From Bacillota bacterium (GTDB taxonomy: Bacteria; Bacillota; UBA4882; UBA8346), in contig JAAYHS010000144.1 of assembly GCA_012735315.1 (NCBI GenBank), positions 37,651-101,650 of the forward strand: a stretch of DNA of 64,000 nucleotides, written 5' to 3'. The position numbers were made by a program, and so were the translations under genes. Positions 46,111 to 56,307 of this stretch are shown in pieces; position 1 is the first letter of the stretch; each line of letters opens with the position of its first letter. The notes beneath the pieces are model-generated. The model had not been told where the DNA came from, ran no database searches, and saw only the letters and a program-made list of their open reading frames with translations.

Positions 46111-47436
46111 TTAATAACCCAACTTGTGGATTAAAGTTTTAATAATTCGCTCAACCTCCGGATCTTCTTTGATCGCGTTTTGGATTTTTTCATAAGCATG
46201 AATTACGGTGGTATGATCGCGTCCGCCGAATTCTTCACCGATTTTCGGCAACGAATAATCCGTTAATTCTCTAATAATATACATTGCGATTTGCCGCGGG
46301 AAGGTAATATTTTTAGTGCGGCGTTGCGCTTTTAAATCTTCGATTTCAATATTGAAGAATTCGGCCACAGCTTGTTGAATCATGGGAATGGTTACCCGTT
46401 GCGTATTGGATGAAGAGATTACATCTTTTAATACTTCATTGGCTAATTCTAATGTTATTTGTTTATTATGAAACGACGCGAAAGCGATAATTCTGATTAA
46501 CGCGCCTTCAAGTTCACGGATATTCGAATTAATTTGGTCGGCGATATTGACGATAACGTCATTTGGTAAATGCCACCCTTCGGCGGCGGCTTTTTTGCGG
46601 AGGATCGCGATTCGCGTTTCCAAATCGGGAGCTTGGATATCGGTGATTAAACCCCATTCAAAACGGGAACGGAGACGATCTTCCAAGGTGGGAATCTCTT
46701 TTGGGGGGCGATCACTCGAAATCACAATTTGCCGCCCCGATTCATAAAGGGCGTTAAAAGTATGGAAAAATTCTTCTTGAGTGCTTTCTTTCCCGGCAAA
46801 AAACTGAATATCGTCGACTAATAATACTTCCACATTACGGTAGGTATCCCGAAATTGAGGCGTCCGGTTGAAACGAATCGCGTTAATTAATTCATTGGTG
46901 AATTTTTCGGATGAAACATAAACCACACGGTAGTCGGGGTGGTGTTTTAATACGAAATGACCGACGGCTTGCATTAAATGGGTTTTCCCTAAACCTACTC
47001 CCCCGTAAATAAATAAAGGATTATAAGCCTTTCCCGGAGCTTCGGCAACCGCGAGGGAAGCGGCATGAGCGAAACGATTGCTTTCGCCCACCACAAAACT
47101 CTCAAAAGTATACTTCGGATTTAGAAAAGAAGGTTGAGCGCTTTGAAGAGCGGCCGTCGCAACTTTATTGGTCGCTTCGTTATTTTCCGGGGTTACAAAA
47201 CGCAATTCGATCTCTTCATCGATTAGATCCCGGATGGTCGTGGTTAAAAGCGGCGCATATCTTGATTCAAGCCACTCCCGGGCAAAATCGTTTGAAACTT
47301 CAATCGTTAAGACATTTCCATCTAAAGATAACGGCTTGGTAGGTTTAAACCAAGTTTCAAAACTTGGTTTGCTTAAATGGGTTGAAATCGAATCCAAAGT
47401 TTTTTCCCAAATGGTTTCCAAATCAATATTGGTCAT
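46111..47436 (-). CDS. dnaA: Chromosomal replication initiator DnaA
   Basis: A 441-residue AAA+ initiator with all four domains: the N-terminal helicase-interaction domain ([20 protein letters not shown]), a short linker, the ATPase with Walker [18 protein letters not shown] and Walker [15 protein letters not shown], and the DNA-binding end with [16 protein letters not shown]. It binds TTATCCACA boxes and opens the origin; several such boxes flank the gene on both sides, which also suggests autoregulation. A GAGGAG site precedes the ATG at slightly long spacing. Confidence 0.98.
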   Translation of the reverse strand: MTNIDLETIWEKTLDSISTHLSKPSFETWFKPTKPLSLDGNVLTIEVSNDFAREWLESRYAPLLTTTIRDLIDEEIELRFVTPENNEATNKVATAALQSAQPSFLNPKYTFESFVVGESNRFAHAASLAVAEAPGKAYNPLFIYGGVGLGKTHLMQAVGHFVLKHHPDYRVVYVSSEKFTNELINAIRFNRTPQFRDTYRNVEVLLVDDIQFFAGKESTQEEFFHTFNALYESGRQIVISSDRPPKEIPTLEDRLRSRFEWGLITDIQAPDLETRIAILRKKAAAEGWHLPNDVIVNIADQINSNIRELEGALIRIIAFASFHNKQITLELANEVLKDVISSSNTQRVTIPMIQQAVAEFFNIEIEDLKAQRRTKNITFPRQIAMYIIRELTDYSLPKIGEEFGGRDHTTVIHAYEKIQNAIKEDPEVERIIKTLIHKLGY

Positions 47437-47459
47437 AGCTGAAAACGCTCCTCAAATAT

Positions 47460-47682
47460 TTATCCAAAACTTGTGGATAAAATGTTAATAATTAAGTAGA
47501 ATATAGACAGCAATATTTAAAACGAAAGTTAATAAAAAACTAAAAAACTAAATTAGCTGCTAAAATAAGAAATCCACAATCATCGAGTTATCCACGAAAT
47601 AATTCACAACCTGTGGATGAATGTGAAAGACATTCCTATCATAACAAAATCTTTTAGCTTTGGCAATTTAAATTTATCCACA
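47460..47682. other. DnaA-box cluster upstream of dnaA (oriC, dnaA-rpmH part)
   Basis: Two perfect boxes, TGTGGATAA (47472-47480, minus) and TTATCCACA (47674-47682, plus), and one-mismatch sites TTATCCAAA (47460-47468), TTATCCACG (47588-47596) and TGTGGATGA (47612-47620, minus); AAATCCACA (47570-47578) is weaker. The 520-base gap between dnaA and rpmH holds no other gene. Confidence 0.85.
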
Positions 47683-47839
47683 ATTTTGGAAAACAACTTT
47701 GACTAAATGAGAATTCCTATCAATTATTAATTAGCTTGCTTTTTTTAGTCTTAAAACAGTTCCTAAACTGAAAAGGCGAGGTTGCGTCGTTTAAAAATCA
47801 GATCAAGCCTATTAATGACCGGTCTACCTGATTTTAATA

Positions 47840-47868
47840 TTGACACCTGTTTCCTTGACCATTATAAT
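47840..47868 (+). promoter_or_regulatory. Promoter of rpmH
   Basis: TTGACA (47840-47845), 17-base spacer, TATAAT (47863-47868), a perfect sigma-A promoter. An AAAATCAG/CTGATTTT inverted repeat (47795-47835) lies just upstream. Confidence 0.88.
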
Positions 47869-47956
47869 ATATAAGCGGATTATTTTCTTTCAATATTTTA
47901 ATAATAAGTTTAAGGCGTTTTCTTCTTTTAGCGATAAGTGATGAGGGGTGAAAAAT

Positions 47957-48091
47957 ATGAAAATGACCTTCCAGCCTAACCAGCGTAAATATAAGAAGGA
48001 CCACGGTTTTTTGGTCAGAATGGCTACCAAAAGCGGGCGAAAAATTATCAGCCGCAGACGGGCCAAGGGAAGAAAAAGATTAACCGCATAA
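47957..48091 (+). CDS. rpmH: Ribosomal protein bL34
   Basis: A 44-residue, very basic protein beginning [19 protein letters not shown] and ending with an arginine/lysine-rich tail; this is the whole normal length of L34. The ATG follows GAGGGGTG. It starts the rightward row away from the origin, divergent from dnaA, as in most bacteria, and is followed by rnpA. Confidence 0.97.
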   Translation: MKMTFQPNQRKYKKDHGFLVRMATKSGRKIISRRRAKGRKRLTA

Positions 48092-48116
48092 TAATGTTAG
48101 GACGTATCAATTAGTT

Positions 48117-48473
48117 TTGGATATAATTAAAAAAAACCGGGAATTTCAATTAATTTTTGAAAAGGGCCACTCAATTCAAGGGAAATACCTAGTGGTCTAT
48201 TTTCTTCGTAATTCATATGGAATTAACCGCTTTGGGGTTTGCGCCGGTAAAAAACTAGGCACGGCGGTGCGCCGCAATTACGCAAAAAGACTGCTTCGCG
48301 AAGCTATTAGGGGCGTATCTTTCGCGGAAGAAGGGTGGGACCTGCTGTTAGTCGCCAAAAATCCCATTCTCAAGGCTTCATTTTGTAGTATAATTGAAGA
48401 AATAGAACATATACTTTTTAAGGTAGGTTTATTAGCACTGAAAAAAGAGGGGGCTGCGGAGGATTCCCGATGA
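48117..48473 (+). CDS. rnpA: Ribonuclease P protein component
   Basis: A 118-residue basic cofactor of the RNase P ribozyme, which matures tRNA 5' ends. It has the [20 protein letters not shown] start and the RNR-type signature, here [16 protein letters not shown]. The TTG at 48117 has no good ribosome site, so translation is probably coupled to rpmH. The stop overlaps the yidD start (ATGA). Confidence 0.93.
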   Translation: MDIIKKNREFQLIFEKGHSIQGKYLVVYFLRNSYGINRFGVCAGKKLGTAVRRNYAKRLLREAIRGVSFAEEGWDLLLVAKNPILKASFCSIIEEIEHILFKVGLLALKKEGAAEDSR

Positions 48474-48691
48474 AAGGTGTAATCCTTCTTTTTATAATAT
48501 TATACCGAAGGTTTTTTTCGCCGTTTCTGCCGCGAAGTTGTCGCTTTTATCCGACATGTTCCGCATATGCATATCAAGCGGTTCAAAGATACGGCGCTCT
48601 TAAGGGATTAGCTTTAGGAATAAAAAGATTTTTACGCTGCAATCCTTTTAATCGCGGCGGTTATGATCCGTTGCCGAAAGAATCCGATTAA
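48470..48691 (+). CDS. yidD: Membrane protein insertion efficiency factor YidD
   Basis: A 73-residue small protein with the family core [20 protein letters not shown] and [20 protein letters not shown], then [14 protein letters not shown]. It assists insertion by YidC. The start overlaps rnpA, and yidC follows after about 35 bases. Confidence 0.95.
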   Translation: MKGVILLFIILYRRFFSPFLPRSCRFYPTCSAYAYQAVQRYGALKGLALGIKRFLRCNPFNRGGYDPLPKESD

Positions 48692-48727
48692 ACCGGTGTT
48701 ATTTTATTAAGAAAGGATGTTATTAAT

Positions 48728-49423
48728 TTGAGTTTGATCATTAAACCCATCAGCGACTTCCTCCGAATTATTTTGGAATTTTTTTATTCATTGACTAATA
48801 ACTGGGGCTGGTCGATAATTCTATTGACTGTTTTAATCAAGATCATTCTTTTTCCGACCACAATCAAACAGTTTCAAGCAATGAATAAAATGAAACAGCT
48901 TCAACCCAAATTAAAAGAGATCCAAGAAAAATATTACAAGTCAAACCCCGAGGAATATCAACGGCGAACAATGGAATTATATCGTAAAGAGAAAGTCAAT
49001 CCGTTCAGCGGTTGCCTGCCGTTACTGATTCAAATTCCGATCTTGTTCGCGATTTTTAATTTACTGCAAAACCCCGAATATTTAGCCAATGTCATTCAAG
49101 ACGCCAGGTTTTTGGGGATCTTATTAAAAAATAACGGCAATTTACCCCTAGCAATTGTTTCGGCCGTTACCACCTTTTTTCAACAAAAACTCACCACCCC
49201 GGCCACTGCCGGAACCGATCAAACTCAAATGTTTCTATATATAATGCCGATCATGTTCGGTTTTTTCACCTATCAAGTTAATGCCGGAATTGGTATATAT
49301 TGGGTTGTCAGCAATATGGTCGGCATCGCCCAGCAATATTTGATCAACAAATATTTCACCGTCAAAGAACATTTACATTCCAAAGACGACGAATCCAAGG
49401 AAACAACCAAAACCAAAAAATAA
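48728..49423 (+). CDS. yidC: Membrane protein insertase YidC/SpoIIIJ
   Basis: A 231-residue insertase of the short Oxa1 type. The first helices begin LRIILEFFYSLTNNWGWSIILL; the cytoplasmic hairpin QLQPKLKEIQEKYYKSNPE is followed by PFSGCLPLLIQIPILFAIF and further membrane segments. Unlike Bacillus SpoIIIJ it has no lipoprotein signal, so it resembles the clostridial type. It inserts membrane proteins and, with Jag, may function in sporulation. The TTG start follows AAAGGATG. Confidence 0.94.
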   Translation: MSLIIKPISDFLRIILEFFYSLTNNWGWSIILLTVLIKIILFPTTIKQFQAMNKMKQLQPKLKEIQEKYYKSNPEEYQRRTMELYRKEKVNPFSGCLPLLIQIPILFAIFNLLQNPEYLANVIQDARFLGILLKNNGNLPLAIVSAVTTFFQQKLTTPATAGTDQTQMFLYIMPIMFGFFTYQVNAGIGIYWVVSNMVGIAQQYLINKYFTVKEHLHSKDDESKETTKTKK

Positions 49424-49444
49424 TAATCCGGGAGGAGGGTTAAA

Positions 49445-50065
49445 GTGAAATTTGTGGAAAAAGTAGGCCGCACTAAAGAGGAGGCCGTCGCGGAAGCCCT
49501 GAAAGAACTGGGCGCCAAACCCGATGAAGTAAAGGTTGAGGTCTTGGAAGAAACAAACAAGGTTTTTTTGGGATTATTGGGCGGAAAGTCAGTTCGGGTA
49601 AGGGTTTCACTTAAAGAGGATGTGGCTCAACAAGCGGGACTTTTCTTACGAGAAATGCTGGTTAATATGGGTATTTTAGCGCAAGTCGAGATTTTTAAAC
49701 GCCCCGACAATACGGTTTTGAATATCAACGGTAAAGATTTGGGAATTTTGATCGGCAAGCGGGGACAAACTTTAGATTCAATTCAATATCTGGTAAATTT
49801 GGCCGTTAATAAAGGACGAACCGAAAAAGAACGAATAATCGTCGACGTGGCCGGTTATCGGAAGCGTCGTGAAGATACCTTGCGCCGGTTGGCGATTAAA
49901 TTGGCTGATAAAGTCAGACGGGAAGGGAAAAAGCAAGTTCTTGAACCGATGACGCCCCATGAACGCCGGATTATCCATTCCACACTGCAAGGCTATAAGG
50001 AGATTATGACTTATAGCGAAGGCGAAGACCCATACCGTCATGTAATAATCACTACTCAACAGTAA
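49445..50065 (+). CDS. jag: RNA-binding protein Jag/KhpB (SpoIIIJ-associated)
   Basis: A 206-residue protein with three domains: Jag_N (KFVEKVGRTKEEAVAEALKE), a type II KH domain with NGKDLGILIGKRGQTLDSIQYL (about residue 100) and a C-terminal R3H domain (MTPHERRIIHSTLQGYKEI). It binds RNA and affects cell elongation in other Firmicutes. The GTG start has GGGAGGAGGG. A terminator follows. Confidence 0.95.
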   Translation: MKFVEKVGRTKEEAVAEALKELGAKPDEVKVEVLEETNKVFLGLLGGKSVRVRVSLKEDVAQQAGLFLREMLVNMGILAQVEIFKRPDNTVLNINGKDLGILIGKRGQTLDSIQYLVNLAVNKGRTEKERIIVDVAGYRKRREDTLRRLAIKLADKVRREGKKQVLEPMTPHERRIIHSTLQGYKEIMTYSEGEDPYRHVIITTQQ

Positions 50066-50069
50066 AATC

Positions 50070-50096
50070 CCCGGCTTCAGGCCGGGTTTTATTTTT
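50070..50096 (+). terminator. Terminator after jag
   Basis: CCCGGC, loop TTCAG, GCCGGG and TTTTATTTTT, starting a few bases after the stop. Confidence 0.88.
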
Positions 50097-50201
50097 CCGG
50101 TTTATTTTGGAGGTTGCTTCCTATTTTAAGAAACCTTAAGTTATGTTAAACTAAAATAAACTCGAGGAATACATAAGGCAATTTACCTGGAGGAATATCA
50201 A

Positions 50202-51584
50202 TTGCATTTTGATGATACCATCGCCGCGATTGCCACTCCGCTCGGAGAGGGAGGAATCGGGATCGTCAGGGTTAGCGGCCCGGCAGCTCAACCCATCGGG
50301 CTTAAAATTATAACCGATATGAAGCGGAAACCGTTTCCAGAAATTAAGGAACGGGTCGTTTACCACGGCTTGGTTTATGATCCGGACCGGCAAAAACCCT
50401 TGGATGAAGTCCTGTTTTTCTATTTAAAAAAGCCGAAAAGCTTTACCGGAGAAGATACGCTTGAAATTCAAGCCCACGGCGGGATGTATCTCTTATCCAA
50501 AATACTGGAACTGGTTTTGAATAACGGAGCGAGGCTGGCGGAACCGGGAGAGTTTACGCAACGAGCCTTTTTAAACGGCCGGATCGATTTGGTTCAAGCC
50601 GAGTCGATTATTGATCTGATCCGGGCTAAAACTGAAAAAGCCCATGAACTGGCATTGGCCCAATTAACCGGGAAAACTACCCAAACCTTGGCTGAGATTG
50701 AATCCGAGCTGTATCAGATCTTAATTACGATTGAAGCGGCGCTTGATTTTCCGGAAGAAGGCATCCCTGAAATTCAAAAGGAACAGTTGCTTTCCCAAGC
50801 TTCCGCTCTCCATCGGAAGCTGGTCTCCTTGCTGGAAGGCATCGATGAAGGGCGCAAATTACGCGAAGGGATCCGGCTGGTTATCGTCGGCCGCCCCAAT
50901 GTGGGGAAATCGAGCTTACTCAATGAAATGCTTCAAGAAGAACGCGCCATTGTTACTCCGATCCCGGGGACGACCCGAGATGTTATTGAAGCCCCTTTAC
51001 AATTAAGAGGAGTTCCCTTTTGGCTGATCGATACCGCGGGTTTGCGCGAAACCGAAGATCTGATCGAACAAATGGGAATAACGAAGACCGAAGCGAATAT
51101 CGCCCAATCGGATTTGATTTTACTGATGTTTGACGGAAGTCAGCCGTTAACCGCCGAAGATCGTCAAATAATCGCCAAACTTAAAGACCGGCCGGTGCTG
51201 GCGATCATCAATAAAACCGATTTGCCGCAAGTCGTCCGCAAGGAAGATCTTCCGGAATTCACTTCGGACCGCATCATTGAAATCTCGTTGCACAGCAAAT
51301 CCGGATTGAAGGAGCTTCAGGAGCGCATCATCGCACTGGTTGGCCTTGGCGATCTTAAACTCGACGATCGCCCCTTATTATCAAGGATAAGGCATAAACA
51401 AGCTTTGGAAAAAGCGGTCTCCGCTTTGGCCGAATTTATTTCCGGATTGTCGCTGGGACGCAGTGAAGATCTTCTGGCGGTTGATCTCCGGACTTGTCTG
51501 GACGCGTTGGGCCTAATTACGGGCAAAAATGTTTCCAGTGAAGTAATTCAAGGCATTTTCGCCCAGTTTTGCATCGGCAAATAA
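50202..51584 (+). CDS. mnmE: tRNA modification GTPase MnmE
   Basis: A 460-residue GTPase working with MnmG on the wobble uridine (cmnm5U34) of several tRNAs. It has the N-terminal TDTIAAIATPLGEGGIGIV-like start, the G-domain VIVGRPNVGKSSLLNEML (about residue 226), DTAGLRE and NKTD motifs, and the C-terminal catalytic CIGK. The TTG start follows GGAGG. It is followed closely by two mnmG-type genes. Confidence 0.96.
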   Translation: MHFDDTIAAIATPLGEGGIGIVRVSGPAAQPIGLKIITDMKRKPFPEIKERVVYHGLVYDPDRQKPLDEVLFFYLKKPKSFTGEDTLEIQAHGGMYLLSKILELVLNNGARLAEPGEFTQRAFLNGRIDLVQAESIIDLIRAKTEKAHELALAQLTGKTTQTLAEIESELYQILITIEAALDFPEEGIPEIQKEQLLSQASALHRKLVSLLEGIDEGRKLREGIRLVIVGRPNVGKSSLLNEMLQEERAIVTPIPGTTRDVIEAPLQLRGVPFWLIDTAGLRETEDLIEQMGITKTEANIAQSDLILLMFDGSQPLTAEDRQIIAKLKDRPVLAIINKTDLPQVVRKEDLPEFTSDRIIEISLHSKSGLKELQERIIALVGLGDLKLDDRPLLSRIRHKQALEKAVSALAEFISGLSLGRSEDLLAVDLRTCLDALGLITGKNVSSEVIQGIFAQFCIGK

Positions 51585-51599
51585 GCTGGAGGTAAGAGC

Positions 51600-53486
51600 T
51601 TGAAGGATTATGATTATGATATTATAGTAGTCGGAGCCGGACATGCCGGCTGCGAAGCCGCGTTGGCCGCAGCCCGGCTCGGCGCTAAAACTTTAGTTTT
51701 AACTATTTCTCCGGACACCATCGGGGCGATGTCTTGCAACCCGGCGATTGGCGGCCCGGCGGCCAAAAGCCATCTGGTTCGGGAACTGGATGCTTTGGGC
51801 GGAGAAATGGGCCGAGTGATCGATCAAACCTATTTAAATATAAGAAGAATCAATGAAAGCCGCGGCCCCGCCGTAGCCGCGTTAAGGGCTCAGGCGGATA
51901 AGAAGGCTTATCAAAATGAAATGACCCTCCGTTTGGAAAGGGAGCCCAACCTTACCGTCAAACAAGGATTGGTTACGGAAATTACGGTTTCCAATCAACG
52001 GGCGACCGGCGTCGTTTTAAAATCGGGGCGGCGCTATTCCGCAAAAGCCGTTATTTTAGCTACCGGGACCTTCCTTGGGGGCGTAATTGTAATGGGATCC
52101 ACCCGTTATCCGGGCGGACGCCAAGGCGAACTCGCCGCTGTTGAACTCAGCGCAAATCTTACCAAATTGGGCCTGCGGTTGCGCCGGTTTCAAACCGCCA
52201 CCCCGCCGAGGATTCACCGGCGGTCAGTGGATTTTTCGAAATTGACTCCCCAGCCTTTGCATCAACCTGAGTTGGGCTTTTCCTGGGAGGGATTATCCAA
52301 AAAACGAATTCAACAACCATGTTGGTTTACGACTACCACTCCGGAAACCATTCGGATCATTCGTAACAATCTCGATCAGTCCCCGATTCAAACGGGCGCA
52401 ATCACGAGCAACGGGCCTCATTTTTGTCCGTCAATCGATCGCAAGGTGCTCCGCTTTCCGGAAAAGACCGACCACTTAATTTTTTTAGAGCCGGAAAGCG
52501 AGTATACCGAAGAGCTGTATTTATTGGGCTTGACTACGGCCATGCCCGAATCGGCACAAGAACAAATCTTGGCTTCAATACCCGGATTGGAAAAAGCGGA
52601 GATTATCCGGCCCGGTTATGCCGTGGAGTATGACTGTTTAGAGTCTTTTCAATTTAAACCGACTTTGGAATCCAAGACCATCGCCAATTTATTTTCGGCG
52701 GGTCAACTAAACGGAACCTCCGGTTATGAAGAAGCCGCGGTTCAAGGCTTGATTGCCGGGATTAACGCTTTTCGGAAAATCAAAGATTTGCCTCCCTATA
52801 TCCCGGATCGCGGCGACTCCTATATCGGAGTATTGATCGACGACTTGGCCACCAAGGGGACAGATGAACCATACCGGATGATGACCGCCCACGCCGAATT
52901 CAGATTATTCCTGAGATTGGATAATGCTTTGTTCCGGTTGGGCCGGCAAGGGTTGGAACTGGGCTTGTATGATCCGGAACGCTACCGTAAAATCAGCGCT
53001 TTGCTCGAACAAGCCGCTAGCTTAAAAGCCATAATCAAAGAAGTAAAAATAAAACCGGATTCCCCGATTTGGGAAAAAATCAACGGCAATGTCCGGAAGC
53101 GTTGCCGTTTAGAAGAAATCATCTTACGTCCGGAAGTGGACGATCAATTAATAATATCCGAGTTTGAAGAGCTGAAGGAATTTCCGCAACCGATCCGGGA
53201 ATATGCCTGGAATGAGGTTAAGCTCGCCGGATATCTGCAAAGGCAATCGACCCAGCTACAGGAACATCAACGACTGGAGCGGGTTAAAATTCCACCCGGT
53301 TTTAATTTCAGTTCGCTAACCCGCCTTTCCGAAGCTGGACTGAGATTGCTGGAAAAGGTTCAACCGCTCTCGCTGGGGCAGGCTTTCCGCATACCGGAAT
53401 TGAGCGCCGCGGACCGGACGGTTTTATTATTTCATTTTAAGCCTACCAAAGGAGTTTCGGAAACCAATTATGAAAGAGCAATTTGA
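51600..53486 (+). CDS. MnmG paralogue, first of a tandem pair
   Basis: A 628-residue MnmG-family flavoprotein. The FAD motif [20 protein letters not shown] is intact, as are both cysteines that are catalytic in Escherichia coli MnmG (MSCNPAIGG and FCPSIDRK). Several otherwise strict segments have drifted: [13 protein letters not shown] replaces [12 protein letters not shown], and the C-terminal GQASRISGI motif reads GQAFRIPEL. The TTG start follows GGAGG. It ends within the start of the second mnmG. It could modify other tRNAs, act as a partner of the second copy, or have a new role. Confidence 0.8.
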   Translation: MKDYDYDIIVVGAGHAGCEAALAAARLGAKTLVLTISPDTIGAMSCNPAIGGPAAKSHLVRELDALGGEMGRVIDQTYLNIRRINESRGPAVAALRAQADKKAYQNEMTLRLEREPNLTVKQGLVTEITVSNQRATGVVLKSGRRYSAKAVILATGTFLGGVIVMGSTRYPGGRQGELAAVELSANLTKLGLRLRRFQTATPPRIHRRSVDFSKLTPQPLHQPELGFSWEGLSKKRIQQPCWFTTTTPETIRIIRNNLDQSPIQTGAITSNGPHFCPSIDRKVLRFPEKTDHLIFLEPESEYTEELYLLGLTTAMPESAQEQILASIPGLEKAEIIRPGYAVEYDCLESFQFKPTLESKTIANLFSAGQLNGTSGYEEAAVQGLIAGINAFRKIKDLPPYIPDRGDSYIGVLIDDLATKGTDEPYRMMTAHAEFRLFLRLDNALFRLGRQGLELGLYDPERYRKISALLEQAASLKAIIKEVKIKPDSPIWEKINGNVRKRCRLEEIILRPEVDDQLIISEFEELKEFPQPIREYAWNEVKLAGYLQRQSTQLQEHQRLERVKIPPGFNFSSLTRLSEAGLRLLEKVQPLSLGQAFRIPELSAADRTVLLFHFKPTKGVSETNYERAI

Positions 53487-55338
53487 GATTATCGTGGTTG
53501 GCGCCGGCCATGCCGGCTGCGAAGCGGCCTTGGCAGCCTCGAAGATGGGTTTTCGGACCCTGCTGTTCACTTTAAACTATAACAACATTGCCTTTATGCC
53601 TTGCAATCCCTCCATCGGCGGCCCGGCCAAAGGGCATCTGGTTCGGGAAATTGACGCTCTGGGAGGCGCCATGGGGCGAATCATCGATCGCGCTTACCTG
53701 CAAATGCGGTTGTTGAACACCCAGAAAGGTCCGGCGGTTTGGGCTTTACGGGCTCAAGCCGACAAAATCCTTTATCAGCGGGAAATGCTGGCCGAATTGG
53801 AACGCCAACCGAATCTCTCGATCAGGCAGGCCGAAATAGTCGAAATTCTGGTCGATTCCAACGGTAGGGCATGCGGCGTTAAGACCAGCACCGGCTTGAC
53901 TTTTAAGGCTCAAGCCGTAATTTTGGCTACGGGCACCTTTTTACAAGGCCGGATCTTCATTGGGCGGTTTAACTATGCCTCCGGCCCGATGGGATATCTT
54001 CCCGCCAACGCTTTGTCCGATTCCTTGAAAGAGTTGGGGTTCGAATTACGCCGTTTTAAAACCGGCACTCCGGCCAGGGTGCGCCGCCGCTCGCTGGATT
54101 TCAGCAAACTTATCCCCCTGCCGGGAGGTTATACCGAACAAGGTTTTTCTTTTTGGGAACCTTGGCAGATACGGCCCCAACATTTGTGTTGGCTGACCTA
54201 TACTCAGCCGGAAACCCACCGGATCATCAAAGAACATCTCCATGAAGCCGCTTTATTCAGCGGCGCGATCACCGGAGCCGGCCCCAGATATTGTCCGTCA
54301 ATCGAAGGCAAATTGATTCAATTCCCGGACAAAGAACGGCATCAGGTCTTTATTGAACCGGAAAGCGCGGATAGCGATGAAATGTATTTGGCCGGCCTCT
54401 CTTCCAGCCTGCCGGAATCGGTTCAGGAATTATTCTTGCGAACCATTCCCGGCTTGGAAAATCTGGAAATTGTCCGTCCCGGATACGCCATCGAGTATGA
54501 TTATTTACCCGGCGACCAATTAAAAATGACCTTGGAGACGAAAAAAGTCCCCGGCCTTTATGCCGCCGGACAAATCAACGGCAGTTCCGGTTATGAAGAA
54601 GCCGCGGCCCAAGGGTTAATCGCGGGCATTAACGCCGCCCTCGGTTTGCAAGGAAAGGAACCTTTGATTTTGAAACGTTCCGAAGCTTATATCGGCGTTT
54701 TGATCGATGATTTAATCACTAAAGAAAACGATGAACCTTACCGGATCTTGACTTCCCGGGCCGAATTCCGGTTGACCCTCCGTTCGGACAATGCCGACCA
54801 GAGGTTGGCGCGCTATGGAATCGAACTCGGCTTGCTCAATGAAGAACAGGCGCGCCAATTTGAACTCAAGTACCAACGAATCGGCGAGTTGCAAAGCTTA
54901 TTTGAAAGGACCGTTTTGAATCCGGACGCCCGCGTCCGCCAAATTTTTACCGAAGCGGGTTTTTCCGTTCCCAAAAACAAATTCAGCCTTGGGGAAATAT
55001 TAAAACGCCCCGAAATCAGTCCCGATTTTCTTAAAAAGCTGGCGCCGGATCTTGAATTTTTGCCGAGCGACGCCGTGGAAGTCAGCACCCGCTATAAGTA
55101 CCAAGGTTATTTGGAAAAAGAACAGGAACAGGCGAAACATCTCCAAGATTTTGAAAACAAAATATTACCTGAAACTTTGGATTATAATCAGATAGCCAAT
55201 TTAGCCCGGGAGGCCCGGGAAAAATTGAGTAAATTTCGGCCCCGCACTTTAGGCCAGGCTTCGCGCATCAGCGGGATTAATCCGGCCGATTTAACCGCCT
55301 TATTATTTTATATCGAACATCAAAAGGAGCGGCAATGA
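53470..55338 (+). CDS. mnmG: tRNA uridine-5-carboxymethylaminomethyl(34) synthesis enzyme MnmG
   Basis: A 622-residue protein that fits the canonical family better than its neighbour. It keeps [40 protein letters not shown], the [11 protein letters not shown] cysteine, [19 protein letters not shown] and the C-terminal [17 protein letters not shown]. It uses FAD and methylenetetrahydrofolate with MnmE. The ATG lies inside the end of the first mnmG-like gene, with AAAGGAG somewhat distant, so translational coupling is likely. The stop overlaps rsmG. Confidence 0.94.
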   Translation: MKEQFEIIVVGAGHAGCEAALAASKMGFRTLLFTLNYNNIAFMPCNPSIGGPAKGHLVREIDALGGAMGRIIDRAYLQMRLLNTQKGPAVWALRAQADKILYQREMLAELERQPNLSIRQAEIVEILVDSNGRACGVKTSTGLTFKAQAVILATGTFLQGRIFIGRFNYASGPMGYLPANALSDSLKELGFELRRFKTGTPARVRRRSLDFSKLIPLPGGYTEQGFSFWEPWQIRPQHLCWLTYTQPETHRIIKEHLHEAALFSGAITGAGPRYCPSIEGKLIQFPDKERHQVFIEPESADSDEMYLAGLSSSLPESVQELFLRTIPGLENLEIVRPGYAIEYDYLPGDQLKMTLETKKVPGLYAAGQINGSSGYEEAAAQGLIAGINAALGLQGKEPLILKRSEAYIGVLIDDLITKENDEPYRILTSRAEFRLTLRSDNADQRLARYGIELGLLNEEQARQFELKYQRIGELQSLFERTVLNPDARVRQIFTEAGFSVPKNKFSLGEILKRPEISPDFLKKLAPDLEFLPSDAVEVSTRYKYQGYLEKEQEQAKHLQDFENKILPETLDYNQIANLAREAREKLSKFRPRTLGQASRISGINPADLTALLFYIEHQKERQ

Positions 55339-56054
55339 AAAACGCGGAAACGAAGCTTCCGGAATTATTAAGCTCAATCGGACTCGATCTTTCTCCAGAC
55401 CAAGCAGGACGTCTAATTCGATTTCTTGAATTACTGCTGGATGCCAATCAAACCGTTAATCTTACCGCGATTACCGATTTTGACGAAGCGTTGATCAAAC
55501 ACGTTTATGACTCTTTAACCATCATGACCCTCCCGGAATTTCAAATCGCCGGAACCATTATCGATATCGGCAGCGGCGGAGGGATTCCGGTAATACCTCT
55601 GGCGATTTGCAATCCCGGAAAACACTTCGTTTCCTTAGAAGCCACCAACAAAAAGCTTAATTTTCAAATCGAAGCCGCTCGTTTCTTAAAATTAATCAAT
55701 TTCACCCCGATCTGGGGACGGGCCGAAGCAGTCGCCAAAGAAGCGAAACACCGTGAAGCATACGATTTGGCGATCGCCCGCGCGGTTGCCCCGTTGAACA
55801 TTTTGGCCGAATTGACCATCCCCTTCGTTAAAGTCGGCGGCAATGCAATTTATTATAAGGGTAAGGACGCTTCGGCCGAATTGATGCAAGGCACCGATGC
55901 GGCGCATATTTTGGGAGCCGAATTTGAAGGCTCCGAATCTTTTCAGTTACCCTCAGGGACTGGTTCACGGACCTTGATCAAGTTTCGCAAAAAAACGGTT
56001 ACCCCGTCTCTTTATCCGCGAAAACCCGGCATTCCTCAAAAAAAGCCGTTATAA
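55335..56054 (+). CDS. rsmG: 16S rRNA m7G527 methyltransferase
   Basis: A 239-residue GidB/RsmG methyltransferase. The N-terminal helix region ends [20 protein letters not shown]; the SAM motif is [17 protein letters not shown] (about residue 75), followed by [19 protein letters not shown] and [14 protein letters not shown]. Loss of this methylation gives low-level streptomycin resistance in other bacteria. It overlaps mnmG by four bases (ATGA). Confidence 0.95.
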   Translation: MKNAETKLPELLSSIGLDLSPDQAGRLIRFLELLLDANQTVNLTAITDFDEALIKHVYDSLTIMTLPEFQIAGTIIDIGSGGGIPVIPLAICNPGKHFVSLEATNKKLNFQIEAARFLKLINFTPIWGRAEAVAKEAKHREAYDLAIARAVAPLNILAELTIPFVKVGGNAIYYKGKDASAELMQGTDAAHILGAEFEGSESFQLPSGTGSRTLIKFRKKTVTPSLYPRKPGIPQKKPL

Positions 56055-56307
56055 TACGAGGCTTTCGGCGCCGGTTTATCAACCTGCGCAAGAAAGTTTG
56101 GTTTTAAAGAAGGAAGATGATGCTTGATCTAGAAAAGATCAGAGTAGTTTGAAGGAAAAAAGGTGATTAACTTTGAAGCGCTCTTCGCGGAGATCATTGG
56201 AAATACTACGTCAAAGAGCATATGAACTTTTGAACGCCGAACTCGAAATGCTTCGGAGTCATCCCAATTATGACACTAAAAGGGGTTGGAGGGAGGAAGG
56301 TTTAAAC

